This document shows, in pieces, positions 18,480 through 26,691 of a DNA stretch of 64,000 nucleotides (positions within the stretch are counted from its first letter, which is position 1; every line of letters starts with the position of its first letter). The translations under genes were made by a program, and so were the position numbers. Below the pieces are notes generated by a model. It did not search any database. It was not told the origin of the DNA and saw nothing but the letters and a program-made list of their open reading frames with translations. This stretch comes from Bacteroidia bacterium. Lineage in GTDB: Bacteria > Bacteroidota > Bacteroidia > Bacteroidales > Azobacteroidaceae. The stretch lies in assembly GCA_025996865.1 (NCBI GenBank), contig BNTV01000007.1:1-64000 (forward strand), written 5' to 3'.

Positions 18480-19286
18480 TTAAATGTTTTTTTTCAAACA
18501 TTTTGCGGTATAAAATCGAACGGCAAACCATAAATGCCTGATTAGGGTGGGAATTTTTCCGTAATATTTGCACATAATTTCGTAACGCTCTTTTAAAGAA
18601 GCTTTTCGATTCGCAGCGCTGTAGCCGGCTTCCAGAAAATAGGACAATGTCAGATGCGTATTCAAAATAGGATCTGCCTTTTTCAGACAACGGATACACC
18701 AATCAATATCGGCAGCGTAGCGATACTGCAAATCATAAGGCTCAGCTATCTCCCGTTTGACGATAAAAGATTGGTGGCAGACGAGCATTCCCATTTTGAA
18801 ACTTTTCCAAGTCAGTTTTTCGGGCGCTTTCAGGCGGCGCATGCCGAGACTGTTTCCTTGGGCGTCTGAGATTTCTGCTTCACCGTAGAGAACCCCCCAG
18901 CCCCCTAAAGGGGGAGTTGGGCGAGCATAACTTTGGGATGTAAAGTCCCCTTCAGGGGATTTAGGGGTAATTTGATTGACAATTTCCTGTACGGTATTTT
19001 CGGAATGGATTCTGTCGCCGGCATTGATGAACCAGACATAATCGCCGGTAGCGAGTTTCAAGCCTTTGTTCATTGCGTCGTAAAGCCCTTTATCCGGCTC
19101 GGAGATGAATTGAAAATTGAGAATTCGTAATTCGTAATTCGTAATTATATCAACCGTTCCGTCGGTCGAGCCGCCGTCCACGATAATGTATTCGATATTT
19201 TTGCAGGTTTGCGACAGGATGCTTTGAATGGTTCGTTCGATCCATTGGGCGGCGTTGTAGGTGACGGTGATGATGGAGAAAGTCAT
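18480..19286 (-). CDS. Family 2 glycosyltransferase with two repeat-derived inserts
   Basis: 268 aa GT-A fold enzyme: MTFSIITVTYNAAQWIERTI at the N-terminus, nucleotide-binding VDGGSTDGT, and the acceptor-side motif SEPDKGLYDAMNKG, then WFINAGDR. Adds a sugar to a growing surface glycan; donor unknown. Two short segments do not look like enzyme: NYELRILNFQF (about residues 47-57) and about 28 residues containing SPEGDFTSQSYARPTPPLGG near residue 110. Both are encoded by repeat DNA and keep the frame, and both fall in expected surface loops, so the enzyme may still work. Confidence 0.85.
   Translation of the reverse strand: MTFSIITVTYNAAQWIERTIQSILSQTCKNIEYIIVDGGSTDGTVDIITNYELRILNFQFISEPDKGLYDAMNKGLKLATGDYVWFINAGDRIHSENTVQEIVNQITPKSPEGDFTSQSYARPTPPLGGWGVLYGEAEISDAQGNSLGMRRLKAPEKLTWKSFKMGMLVCHQSFIVKREIAEPYDLQYRYAADIDWCIRCLKKADPILNTHLTLSYFLEAGYSAANRKASLKERYEIMCKYYGKIPTLIRHLWFAVRFYTAKCLKKNI
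18889..18972. repeat. REP-like palindromic element inside the glycosyltransferase gene
   Basis: Contains CCCCCTAAAGGGGG and CCCCTTCAGGGGATTTAGGGG, a paired GC-rich palindrome family common between genes in Bacteroidetes. Here it is in frame within a coding region and encodes TPPLGGWG-like sequence. A related element lies at 31-56. Confidence 0.7.
19107..19147. repeat. Tandem TTCGTAA repeat inside the glycosyltransferase gene
   Basis: GAATTCGTAATTCGTAATTCGTAATTATA consists of three 8-base steps (ATTCGTA-type) preceded by TGAAAATTGAGA. It encodes NYELRILN and seems to be a second inserted repeat; the normal family has only a few residues here. Confidence 0.6.
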
Positions 19287-19330
19287 TATTTTATTTTTTC
19301 TAAATTTTCATGTGTAAATAATTTGTTGTT

Positions 19331-20275
19331 TCATGCTCTTTGACGCAACTTTTGCATGCGGGTTTGTATTATATCTTGATATCCCTCTTTGTTTTCTTTA
19401 TTTAAAAATGAATTTTCAATAAAGTCAACCCATTGGGGAGCTGTTTTTTCCAATTTTGCAAAAATATTGTTCACCACTTTCTCGTTTAGTCCCGATTGAC
19501 TAAATGCTTTTTCAAAATCAATGCGTTTCAATCTGCTTTTTTTACCATTGAGCGTAAGCGCCAATTCTTCCTTATCTTCCGGCATAACTAACACTGTTGA
19601 AAGCAAATCGTAGGCAGGAGTAAGTATGGTTTGCCCTTTTGCCGGATTGTAAAGCGAAAAATTTTTCAAGTGCATATCTGTATTTCCTGTTAACCAAGAA
19701 AATAGTACTTCCTCCCAAAAATTAGTCAAATCCAATAGCGGAGTTACAGAATATTTCAGAATAATTTTTGCTATTTGTTCATACGAACCTTTGTATTTGT
19801 ATTCCGTCAATCGTTCCGTCAATTGGCATAAATCTTCCATAGGTAGTTTATTACCTTGGTTGTCGCGGTCAATCCGTTTGGTAATGTAGCAAAGTTCGCC
19901 GTCTGCAAAGCGAATCAGAGAATGTGGGACCGTTTTTATTCCCACCATTTCAGCCAAATGCATTGTTAGGTCTTCATTTTCGGGAAGTTGTGAATATTGT
20001 TCGGTTTGCGGTTTTAGAATGTATTTTCCCCACAAGCCGACAATGGTAAAGCGTTTTGGGGTGTTTTTTCCTTCCAAGTTTAACGACAATTTAGGTTGCA
20101 CACCCGTAACGGTTGTTTGACTACGAATGATTTGTTCGGCTAATTCCGAAATTTGAGCGCGTGTATATGAAAGTTTCGGGGCAACCGTTGTCCCGAAAAT
20201 CTTTCGTGAACAAGCCGGATGAAAGTCGGTCTGTCCTTGTTCAAGTTCTTTGTAACAAAATAAGCACTTACTCAT
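19331..20275 (-). CDS. HipT-like Ser/Thr kinase toxin
   Basis: 314 aa HipA-type kinase lacking the N-terminal subdomain, which is encoded separately by the upstream gene, the arrangement known as hipBST. HipT of E. coli phosphorylates tryptophanyl-tRNA synthetase; the target here is unknown. Visible: Cys-rich start (CLFC...HPAC), Gly-rich loop TVTGVQPKLSL with Thr55 and Thr57 where other HipT loops have the autophosphorylated serines, ATP-binding Lys88 in YILKPQ, catalytic Asp200 and Asn205 in NTDMHLKNF, and metal-binding Asp223 in AYDLLS. Overlaps the hipS-like gene by 4 bases. A short copy of its 3' end lies at 4724-4759. Confidence 0.88.
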   Translation of the reverse strand: MSKCLFCYKELEQGQTDFHPACSRKIFGTTVAPKLSYTRAQISELAEQIIRSQTTVTGVQPKLSLNLEGKNTPKRFTIVGLWGKYILKPQTEQYSQLPENEDLTMHLAEMVGIKTVPHSLIRFADGELCYITKRIDRDNQGNKLPMEDLCQLTERLTEYKYKGSYEQIAKIILKYSVTPLLDLTNFWEEVLFSWLTGNTDMHLKNFSLYNPAKGQTILTPAYDLLSTVLVMPEDKEELALTLNGKKSRLKRIDFEKAFSQSGLNEKVVNNIFAKLEKTAPQWVDFIENSFLNKENKEGYQDIIQTRMQKLRQRA

Positions 20276-20601
20276 AACTCATTATCATCTATCGGTATAA
20301 CACTTACAGCTCCAATGCAATCCTTACAACAAGCCAACAATAACGAAAAACGGTCGCGTAAATCTAATTTCCAATTTCTTTGTGCAATATCAAGTAACCA
20401 CCCTTCGGGTATCAAACCATCGAAAAAAGGGAATAATACATTACTATGAAATGCTTCTTTCCGCAGTGGCAAAGTCAAACTAACCGGCTCGCTTTCCTCT
20501 GATTCAAGATATTGATTATCATAAACAAAGGTGTATCCTTCTTCATTTTCGGTAAGAATACCGGTTAATTCGTTCTTGAAAAATATCTTTGCTTGTTTCA
20601 T
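20272..20601 (-). CDS. HipS-like protein (HipA N-terminal subdomain as separate gene)
   Basis: 109 aa matching the HipA N-terminal domain 1 (Couple_hipA): FKNELTGILTENEEGYTFVYD, then LPLRKEAF, LFPFFDGLIPEGWLL, and a C-terminal GAVSVIP strand. In hipBST systems HipS is the antitoxin that neutralises HipT. It overlaps hipB by 4 bases and hipT by 4 bases, so the three are translationally coupled. Confidence 0.85.
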   Translation of the reverse strand: MKQAKIFFKNELTGILTENEEGYTFVYDNQYLESEESEPVSLTLPLRKEAFHSNVLFPFFDGLIPEGWLLDIAQRNWKLDLRDRFSLLLACCKDCIGAVSVIPIDDNEL

Positions 20602-20822
20602 ACACTAAATTTATTTTTATCCGTTGATACTGCGCCTAATTCCGCTCCAAACAGGGCAAGAACCTGATTCACTTTATCCATTCGTAATGTTGTTTTGCCT
20701 TGTTCCATTTCGCGAATAAAACGCAGTCCTACACCGGATTTTTCAGACAAATCTATTTGCGTTAAACCATACTGTTTGCGCATTTGTTTTACATATTTAG
20801 ATAAGGATGCGGTTTGCATCAT
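20598..20822 (-). CDS. HipB-like XRE-family helix-turn-helix protein
   Basis: 74 aa with a single HTH: MRKQYGLTQIDLSEKSGVG, then LRFIREMEQGKTTLRMDKVNQVL. First gene of the hipBST-like operon; expected to bind its own promoter and repress it, and to augment toxin control. Length and order fit hipB-hipS-hipT. Confidence 0.88.
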   Translation of the reverse strand: MMQTASLSKYVKQMRKQYGLTQIDLSEKSGVGLRFIREMEQGKTTLRMDKVNQVLALFGAELGAVSTDKNKFSV

Positions 20823-20839
20823 TGTAATTATTATTTAGT

Positions 20840-20900
20840 TTATACCTTTTCGGGTGCAAAGATAAGTGTATTTTTTGATATTATATCATTTCGGGTATAA
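20840..20900 (-). promoter_or_regulatory. Promoter and possible operator of the hip operon
   Basis: On the minus strand a TATCTTTG -7 box occupies 20857-20864. It is flanked by an inverted pair, TTATACC (20840-20846) and GGGTATAA (20893-20900), and each half is followed or preceded by a TTTCGGG-like word. HipB-type repressors bind such spaced half-sites, so this is a plausible operator, but no binding is proven. Confidence 0.45.
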
Positions 20901-20917
20901 TATTATGGTAATAATTC

Positions 20918-21730
20918 TTATCGTTTCTTTGTTAATATATAAAACACACTCGCCGGACTTATTCTTTGCAACTTATTGCATGGATGATAATGAATATTAA
21001 ATGCAAATAGTTTCGATAAATATTTGTCAAATAATAAATATCCCCCAAAATTAATAAAATTTAACTTAAATATACGATTAAAAAAAGAAGTCATGCACGA
21101 ATAATAGTGCTTTTGAATAATTTCCATATTTGCCTCGTAAATAATTTTTGATAAATACGCATCAGGAATACCTCTCTCATTTTTCGTTAAACCGGCACGG
21201 AACGTTCGCCAATCGCCCATTGAATTTATCGGCTCGCGCAAGAGAATATAACCTTCCGGTTGTAATACACGGAATAATTCATTGAGTACGAAAGTTACAT
21301 TGGGAATATGGTGTAGGGTGTCAAAACAGGTTATTAAACCAAAACTATTGTCCGGAAAATCCAATTTGCCGGAAATTTTAGGAATTTTATAAACAGGTAT
21401 TATATCTCCTAATTTAGAACTGACTGTCTGTGAGGACGATTCGACTATTGTCAAATTTTTTATTTTATCTATCACAGGTAAAAATTCAAATCCCCACGAT
21501 GACCCGAATCCCAAGACATTTTCAAATATTTTTTTCCCTTCCAGATACCTGTATCCATACAATTTATTGATTTTATGATAACCGTATAAACATCGATTTG
21601 TATCTATATTTTTACCGTATAAATCGGCATACGCCTCGGCTTCTTCATCATACCATCGAGCAATTTTTTCTTCCGAAAAATTGTCGCCGAACAGATATTC
21701 CCCTGTAAAATATTTGCAATATTCGCTCAT
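20918..21730 (-). CDS. Class I SAM-dependent methyltransferase
   Basis: 270 aa. The Rossmann-fold SAM site is seen as VLGFGSSWGFEFLPV, followed by LTIVESSS, then the post-motif FGLITCFDTLHHIPN and LRVLQPEGYILLREP. Typical Methyltransf_11/25 pattern. Probably modifies a sugar or lipid in the neighbouring surface-glycan pathway; substrate cannot be told. Next upstream is a decayed toxin-antitoxin remnant. Confidence 0.78.
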   Translation of the reverse strand: MSEYCKYFTGEYLFGDNFSEEKIARWYDEEAEAYADLYGKNIDTNRCLYGYHKINKLYGYRYLEGKKIFENVLGFGSSWGFEFLPVIDKIKNLTIVESSSQTVSSKLGDIIPVYKIPKISGKLDFPDNSFGLITCFDTLHHIPNVTFVLNELFRVLQPEGYILLREPINSMGDWRTFRAGLTKNERGIPDAYLSKIIYEANMEIIQKHYYSCMTSFFNRIFKLNFINFGGYLLFDKYLSKLFAFNIHYHPCNKLQRISPASVFYILTKKR

Positions 21731-21751
21731 AATTATTTTTTTTCTTTGTTA

Positions 21752-22132
21752 TTAAATTTTAATGGAAATATCAAACAAAAATTGCTTGATTTCTTCGGGG
21801 TTTACTTCAAATCCGGGAAGATATTTTACTCCTTCGGAATAATCAATGTCTTCATGAAAAGCTAATTGTTGTCTGAATAATTTTTCAGAAAACTGCTCGT
21901 TAAATAATTTTTTCGCTTCTCTTATTTAATTTATTAAAAGTAAACAAATCATAATTAATTGATTCACGATGTCCTAAGTACAAAGCAATTGCCGTACCGC
22001 CTCCATATCGCCATAATTCAAAATGGTTTCTACCAGCAACTCGTCGCTGACAGTTTCCGCTTTGTCTTCGGGTGAATACCAAAACAACACAGTATGCTCG
22101 CGAATAAAATTTTTTAGGGCTTCCGATCTCAT
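21752..22132 (-). pseudogene. Fused remnant of a DUF6922-like antitoxin and AbiEii-like nucleotidyltransferase toxin
   Basis: Starts with an intact ATG and reads MRSEALKNFIREHTVLFW then DELLVETILNYGDMEAVRQLL to a TAG (21974), which resembles the small partner proteins found before AbiEii genes. In the next frame, overlapping it, comes YGGGTAIALYLGHRESINYDLF, the AbiEii/DUF1814 nucleotidyltransferase motif, to a TAA near 21900. A further frame change gives EQFSEKLFRQQLAFHEDIDY to the final TAA at 21752. The antitoxin's end and the toxin's start and middle are missing, so a deletion fused the two genes and at least one frameshift followed. Confidence 0.7.
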
Positions 22133-22199
22133 TTTATTTCAATATGATTTGCAAATTTACAAAAAAATCAATATTTCCCTATTCTATTTTAAATACACC

Positions 22200-22934
22200 T
22201 TACAAATTAATTTTCTCCGCAACAATCACCGAGTTGAGATAAAAATTGTCCCTTTTAGGTAAAATTTTTGTCAGAACAATTCCCGTTATACATACCGGAA
22301 AAATAAAAATCGCATTAATTAACATATTGAGATACTTGTTTTTTGTATAAAGCAGACTGTGCAAATACATTATGCACATTTGGAAAAGCGCTTCCAAAAA
22401 ACTGCCGGATTTAGTTTTTGAAATAATTTGAAAATTCTTATCGGTCAATAATTTTTCAAATCCAATACAGGTAAATCGCCTGAAATCATAGGGCATCTCG
22501 TGTTCCGGCCAGACAAACGGTACTGTGACTAAAATTTTTCCGCCTTTTTTCAAAACCCGATATAGTTCCGATAAGATTTTATCTATGTCCGGCACATGTT
22601 CCAAGACTTCTGAAGCAAGGATTGAATCAAATACCTCATTCTCAAAAGGTATTGTCTCTCCATCGTAAAAAATATCAATGTTTTCATTTTCATGATTATG
22701 ACTTTCGCCGTTATCAACGTCAATACCTATGTATTCGCTAACATTGGAAAACAAAGAACGATAAGGTTTTGAACCGCAACCAAAATCCAATAATTTACCG
22801 CTCAATTCCTTTGAGAAAGATTTAATATGCTTCAACAAGGCTTTCCTGCTGAAATAAAACGGATTGATTACAATGCTGAATAAATCGGGGAAAAACCGCT
22901 GATGTAAATAATAACGATGAAATGAAGCCAACAT
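22200..22934 (-). CDS. Class I SAM-dependent methyltransferase
   Basis: 244 aa. SAM motif I LLDFGCGSKPYRSLF, acidic loop IGIDVDNGES, motif FDSILASEVLEHVPD, and LYRVLKKGGKILVTVPF. A hydrophobic stretch near residues 195-225 (LINAIFIFPVCITGIVLT) may associate with the membrane. Starts 3 bases after the stop of the upstream glycosyltransferase, so it is in one operon with it. Likely methylates a glycan or lipid precursor. Confidence 0.82.
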   Translation of the reverse strand: MLASFHRYYLHQRFFPDLFSIVINPFYFSRKALLKHIKSFSKELSGKLLDFGCGSKPYRSLFSNVSEYIGIDVDNGESHNHENENIDIFYDGETIPFENEVFDSILASEVLEHVPDIDKILSELYRVLKKGGKILVTVPFVWPEHEMPYDFRRFTCIGFEKLLTDKNFQIISKTKSGSFLEALFQMCIMYLHSLLYTKNKYLNMLINAIFIFPVCITGIVLTKILPKRDNFYLNSVIVAEKINL

Positions 22935-22936
22935 AA

Positions 22937-24202
22937 TCAGAATTTTTTATTTATAAGTTTACTATACAATTCAATATATTTTTGTGCAATCACATCTTCG
23001 GAATAACATTCCAACACTTTGTTTCGGGCTGCCATAGTTAAATTTATATGATTTTCCAAACACCATGAAATGCCGTTTGCCAAATCTTCCACATCCTGAT
23101 ATTGAGCCACATAACCGTTTCCCTTGTGGTCAATCATTTCAGGAATACCGCCTGCATTAAATCCAACACAAGGCGTGCCGCAAGCCATAGCCTCCATGAT
23201 GGTATTCGGTAAATTATCTTCCAGCGATGGGATAACAAATAGATCGACAGCTGCATAAATAGCGGCTATATCTTTATCGCCGGAGACATAACGAAGCGGG
23301 TTGACTTTCAGATTAATCCGAGAGAAAAATGTTTCATTTCCCCCGCCCATTAAAATAATTTCAGTTTTGTTTTTCCATTCGGAATCCGTTTCACCAATTA
23401 AATTGCAAGCATTTACAAAATAGGAACCGCCTTTTCGGATATCAGAGATTTTTGCTGCCGAAAACAATATCAGTTTTTTATCCAAAGGTAATCCTAATCG
23501 TTTTCGTATGCCTAATTTGTCTTGAGAACAAAAAGTCTTTGTGTCAATCGGATTTGGAATAGAATTTATTTCCGCATTTTTTAGCAAGGCGCTTTGTTTT
23601 GCTTTCTCCGCAATCCAGCGACTGCATCCAACATAAGTGATTAAATGTAAATTTGCTTTTTGCTTTTTGATAAATACCTGTTGTGATAAATCCATAGGGA
23701 AATAGCCGGACAACATCTCACAATGTTTACATCCGGTTTCGTATTTAACACAATTGCCCGGATAATGACAAATGCCTGTACATGGCCATAAATCGTGCAA
23801 AGTCCAAACAATGGGTTTGCCTGAATTTACCAATTTCGTTATATCAGGTAACGAGAGGAAACCCTGATTTATCCAATGCAAATGGATAATATCCGCCTCC
23901 TTTACCAACGGATGACGGCTTATATCTGTTCCTGTGTTTGCAATAGACACAGACCACAGATTTTTCCGGCTAAAACGCTTGTAAACAAAAATAACCCACC
24001 GCTCATAGGCTTTCCTGATGAAACTGATTTGCTTTTTCCACCGTGAAGTATTGAGAGTAAGTACATTCAGGTCGTCGGTTTGTTTGTCGAGCACCAACAT
24101 TTTAGCGTCATGCCCCTCTTTTCGCAAGGCTTTCATTAAGCGGTTGGCGGCAACAGCAGCGCCTCCGGTTCGTTCGGATGTATTGATTATCAGGATATTC
24201 AT
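22937..24202 (-). CDS. Family 4 glycosyltransferase
   Basis: 421 aa GT-B fold. Starts MNILIINTSERTGGAAVAANRL with the glycine-rich acceptor loop; C-terminal nucleotide-sugar site with the two-glutamate pattern in SLEDNLPNTIMEAMACGTPCVGF. A Cys-rich patch (WPCTGICHYPGNC...GCKHC) in the middle is common in one subgroup of GT4 enzymes. Start at 24202 is preferred to 24238 because the longer version adds no family sequence and crosses a repeat. Synthesises part of the surface glycan. Confidence 0.88.
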   Translation of the reverse strand: MNILIINTSERTGGAAVAANRLMKALRKEGHDAKMLVLDKQTDDLNVLTLNTSRWKKQISFIRKAYERWVIFVYKRFSRKNLWSVSIANTGTDISRHPLVKEADIIHLHWINQGFLSLPDITKLVNSGKPIVWTLHDLWPCTGICHYPGNCVKYETGCKHCEMLSGYFPMDLSQQVFIKKQKANLHLITYVGCSRWIAEKAKQSALLKNAEINSIPNPIDTKTFCSQDKLGIRKRLGLPLDKKLILFSAAKISDIRKGGSYFVNACNLIGETDSEWKNKTEIILMGGGNETFFSRINLKVNPLRYVSGDKDIAAIYAAVDLFVIPSLEDNLPNTIMEAMACGTPCVGFNAGGIPEMIDHKGNGYVAQYQDVEDLANGISWCLENHINLTMAARNKVLECYSEDVIAQKYIELYSKLINKKF

Positions 24203-24218
24203 TTTTTTTGATTTTATT

Positions 24219-24264
24219 ATTACTCGCCATAAGTACATTAAAAAGCATAGTTATGGCGAGTAAT
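24219..24264. repeat. Inverted repeat at the 3' end of the first ATPase gene
   Basis: ATTACTCGCCATAA (24219-24232) and TTATGGCGAGTAAT (24251-24264) are exact reverse complements, 14 bases each, 18 apart. The right half includes the ATPase stop codon. The core ATTACTCGCCA appears twice more before the gene (25718 and 25770), so the gene is bracketed by this word. Confidence 0.75.
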
Positions 24265-25705
24265 ACAGGTTGTTTATATCATTAAACAATGTATCCAAAG
24301 TGAGTTGTTTTTGGACTATTTCGCTGTGTTTGTTCCGCACAATGCCGTAGGTGGTAAGCATTACCAAATGAACCGCATTTCCGGTTTGTGTTTCTTGTTT
24401 AAAAGCCGACATTTTGTTCCGCAAATTTTCTTCATAACTTTTTGTAATGACATATTTGCCGGTTGAATATTTTATTTCTATCACATCTGTAATGCCGTCT
24501 TTGCGGTTGATAACCAAGTCGATTTGAGCGGCTGGCGAAGAATGTTCACTTTTCCATGCCGACACGCCCGACTGTATTCCGGCAATGCTCATTGCATTTT
24601 TTATCTCGTTGATATGCAACAGAGCAAGCATTTCGAAAGCGTAACCGGCCCACGAGTTGTGCAGAGGCGTGTCGAGTGAATTTGTCCAAAAATGCTCGTC
24701 ATTATTTTTGTTTGCAGCAACAAATTTAAGGTAAAAAAGCGTGTAAAAATCGATTAGTTGGTATATTACATTGCGTTTTTTTTTGCCAAACGAAGAATAA
24801 GAGCGGATAAAACCGCAATATTCGAGGTCTTTCAGGATTTTTGTCAATCCGCCGCCACTTTTTATTTTGGTTGCAGCAACAATTTCGTCGCGCAAAAGTC
24901 CCTTTGCTTTTTTGCTTAACGCCTCAACAATCTTAATATAATCGTTCGATTCCCGGAACAGGGAGGCATACAGATTCCGGAATTCATTTTTCAATTCCGC
25001 ATCCTGGCTGAAAAACAGCCGATCAATATTTTGCGCCACACTTGCTCCTCGTTCTATCTTGCTCAAATAAAATGGAATACCACCCATAGCCATATAACAT
25101 TCTGCTATCTGGTAACGGCTGAAAGATATTTTCTCTGCGGAAAGATATTTTTCACATTGTTGCAGCGAGAAAGGTTTCAGATAAATTGTTTTTGTCAAAC
25201 GATTGTGCAATCCTCCGTGATTATTGATTAACTTGTTTATTATCCACGAAGTTGCTGAGCCGCAAACAATCAGTACAATGTCTTTTTGAGATGAAGCCCA
25301 GCCGTTCCAGAAATGTTCGAGCGCAGTAAGAAAACCTGAACGATGCGTATCCATCCACGGGATTTCGTCGAAAAACAGTACTTTACGGCGATTTCTCGAT
25401 TTTTTCATAAGCGTAATCAGTTGCTCAAAAGCATAAAGCCATGATTGAGCAGGCTTGAATGTCTGCTCTCCCGCGTACTGATTGAGCGAGAGCGTAAAAT
25501 TTACAATCTGGTCACGGGTGTTGGCATTGGCAAGTCCGGAAACATCAAACACAAACTTGTCTTGCAGCGTTTCCCGCACCAAAAAGGTTTTGCCTACACG
25601 CCGCCTGCCATAAATGGCAACAAATTCAGAAGAGCCGGAGTTATAGATGTCCTGTAAAATTTTTATTTCCGCATCTCGCCCAATTATGTTGTTGTAAGAC
25701 TTCAT
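24251..25705 (-). CDS. AAA-type ATPase with C-terminal PD-(D/E)XK-like domain, first copy
   Basis: 484 aa. N-terminal P-loop ATPase: IYGRRRVGKTFLV (Walker A), VLFFDEIPW (Walker B), sensor-like LIVCGSATSW. A winged-helix region (GLLRDEIVAATKIKSGGGLTK) follows, then a DUF234-like C-terminus with a nuclease-fold pattern AQIDLVINRKDG...VIEIKYS. The start at 25705 fits the domain better than the ORF start at 25783, which crosses two direct repeats. The gene interrupts a glycosyltransferase operon and carries its own flanking repeats. Function unknown; such ATPases are common in Bacteroidetes and archaea. Confidence 0.85.
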   Translation of the reverse strand: MKSYNNIIGRDAEIKILQDIYNSGSSEFVAIYGRRRVGKTFLVRETLQDKFVFDVSGLANANTRDQIVNFTLSLNQYAGEQTFKPAQSWLYAFEQLITLMKKSRNRRKVLFFDEIPWMDTHRSGFLTALEHFWNGWASSQKDIVLIVCGSATSWIINKLINNHGGLHNRLTKTIYLKPFSLQQCEKYLSAEKISFSRYQIAECYMAMGGIPFYLSKIERGASVAQNIDRLFFSQDAELKNEFRNLYASLFRESNDYIKIVEALSKKAKGLLRDEIVAATKIKSGGGLTKILKDLEYCGFIRSYSSFGKKKRNVIYQLIDFYTLFYLKFVAANKNNDEHFWTNSLDTPLHNSWAGYAFEMLALLHINEIKNAMSIAGIQSGVSAWKSEHSSPAAQIDLVINRKDGITDVIEIKYSTGKYVITKSYEENLRNKMSAFKQETQTGNAVHLVMLTTYGIVRNKHSEIVQKQLTLDTLFNDINNLYYSP

Positions 25706-25717
25706 TTTTTGATAATT

Positions 25718-25782
25718 ATTACTCGCCACAAAGGTATATAAAATAGTCGTTATGGCAAAATAAAATTTTATTACTCGCCACA
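25718..25782. repeat. Two direct repeats before the first ATPase gene
   Basis: ATTACTCGCCACAA-type words at 25718-25730 and 25770-25782, 52 bases apart. In gene direction they read TTGTGGCGAGTAAT. They could be operator sites for self-regulation or ends of a mobile unit. Confidence 0.65.
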
Positions 25783-25790
25783 AGTGTATT

Positions 25791-26687
25791 TTATAAAAAA
25801 TAGCGTACCAGCCGTTTCCACGAAAAAAAAATCTTTTTTATGGTAAAACCATCCAATTCTTTGTTCCTCAAAACATATTCCGGATGTTCTAACGGAAAAG
25901 AAACAGAAGATAGCGGCACTAAAAGTTTATTTTTTTTCTTTGAGGTATGCGTGGCTAAATCCGAACCAACACCAATATTCCGGACAAGATTAACCGTCGG
26001 ATAAATGGAGAGTTGATTTTGTGTCCTGAGCATGAAAAAATATTGAACGTCCCAAACGCTTAAATTCTGCCGGGACGATAAAGTATCGCTGATAAATGTA
26101 GAAAAATAAATTTCTTCTCTTTTACTGTTAAAAAGATTCTTTTTTTTGATTTCATTTTTTTTAGTTTCATCCCAAAACGGAAAACGGATGTCAAAATTTT
26201 GCCATACTCTTCTCCAAGTAGCCCATCCCCAAATATGCGCAATAGAAGAAAAGTTATAGCTGTAATTTTTATCCATAGCTTCCGGCAAAAAACAATTTCC
26301 ACTGATGTGTCCAATGCGCGTATCGTTTTTGTATCGGTTCAATAATTCTTCGCAATAAGGAAAAAACGATGGGTCGGGCAAGCAATCGTCTTCCAGTATA
26401 ATTCCTTGTTCTACTTGTAAAAAAAACCAGGTGATGGCTTCGCTAACGGCTATTTTACAACCGAGATTTTCGTCCCGGAAAAGCGTTTTCAGTTCGCAGT
26501 CCCAATCAATTTGCGTAACAACATCTCTCACCCGTTGGCAAGCTTCTGCTTCGCCGGGCTTGTTTTTTCTTGCGCCGTCGGCTGCAACAAACAGATACTT
26601 CGGTTTTTGACGTCGGATTGCTTCAAAAACCTGTTGCGTAGTGTCTTCTCGGTTGAAAACCAAAAATAAGACAGGTGTTTCAAACAT
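25791..26687 (-). CDS. Glycosyltransferase (GT-A type, HlpA-like)
   Basis: 298 aa from the chosen Met: MFETPVLFLVFNREDTTQQV, then FVAADGARKNKPGE, and acidic motif LEDDCLPDPSFFPYCEELL, a probable metal site. The pattern is that of Bacteroidetes proteins described as HlpA-like glycosyltransferases. Four bases separate its start from the Uxs-like gene stop, so they form an operon. Acceptor and donor unknown. The segment SYNFSSIAHIWGWATWRRVW is typical of the group. Confidence 0.78.
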   Translation of the reverse strand: MFETPVLFLVFNREDTTQQVFEAIRRQKPKYLFVAADGARKNKPGEAEACQRVRDVVTQIDWDCELKTLFRDENLGCKIAVSEAITWFFLQVEQGIILEDDCLPDPSFFPYCEELLNRYKNDTRIGHISGNCFLPEAMDKNYSYNFSSIAHIWGWATWRRVWQNFDIRFPFWDETKKNEIKKKNLFNSKREEIYFSTFISDTLSSRQNLSVWDVQYFFMLRTQNQLSIYPTVNLVRNIGVGSDLATHTSKKKNKLLVPLSSVSFPLEHPEYVLRNKELDGFTIKKIFFSWKRLVRYFL

Positions 26688-26691
26688 AACT

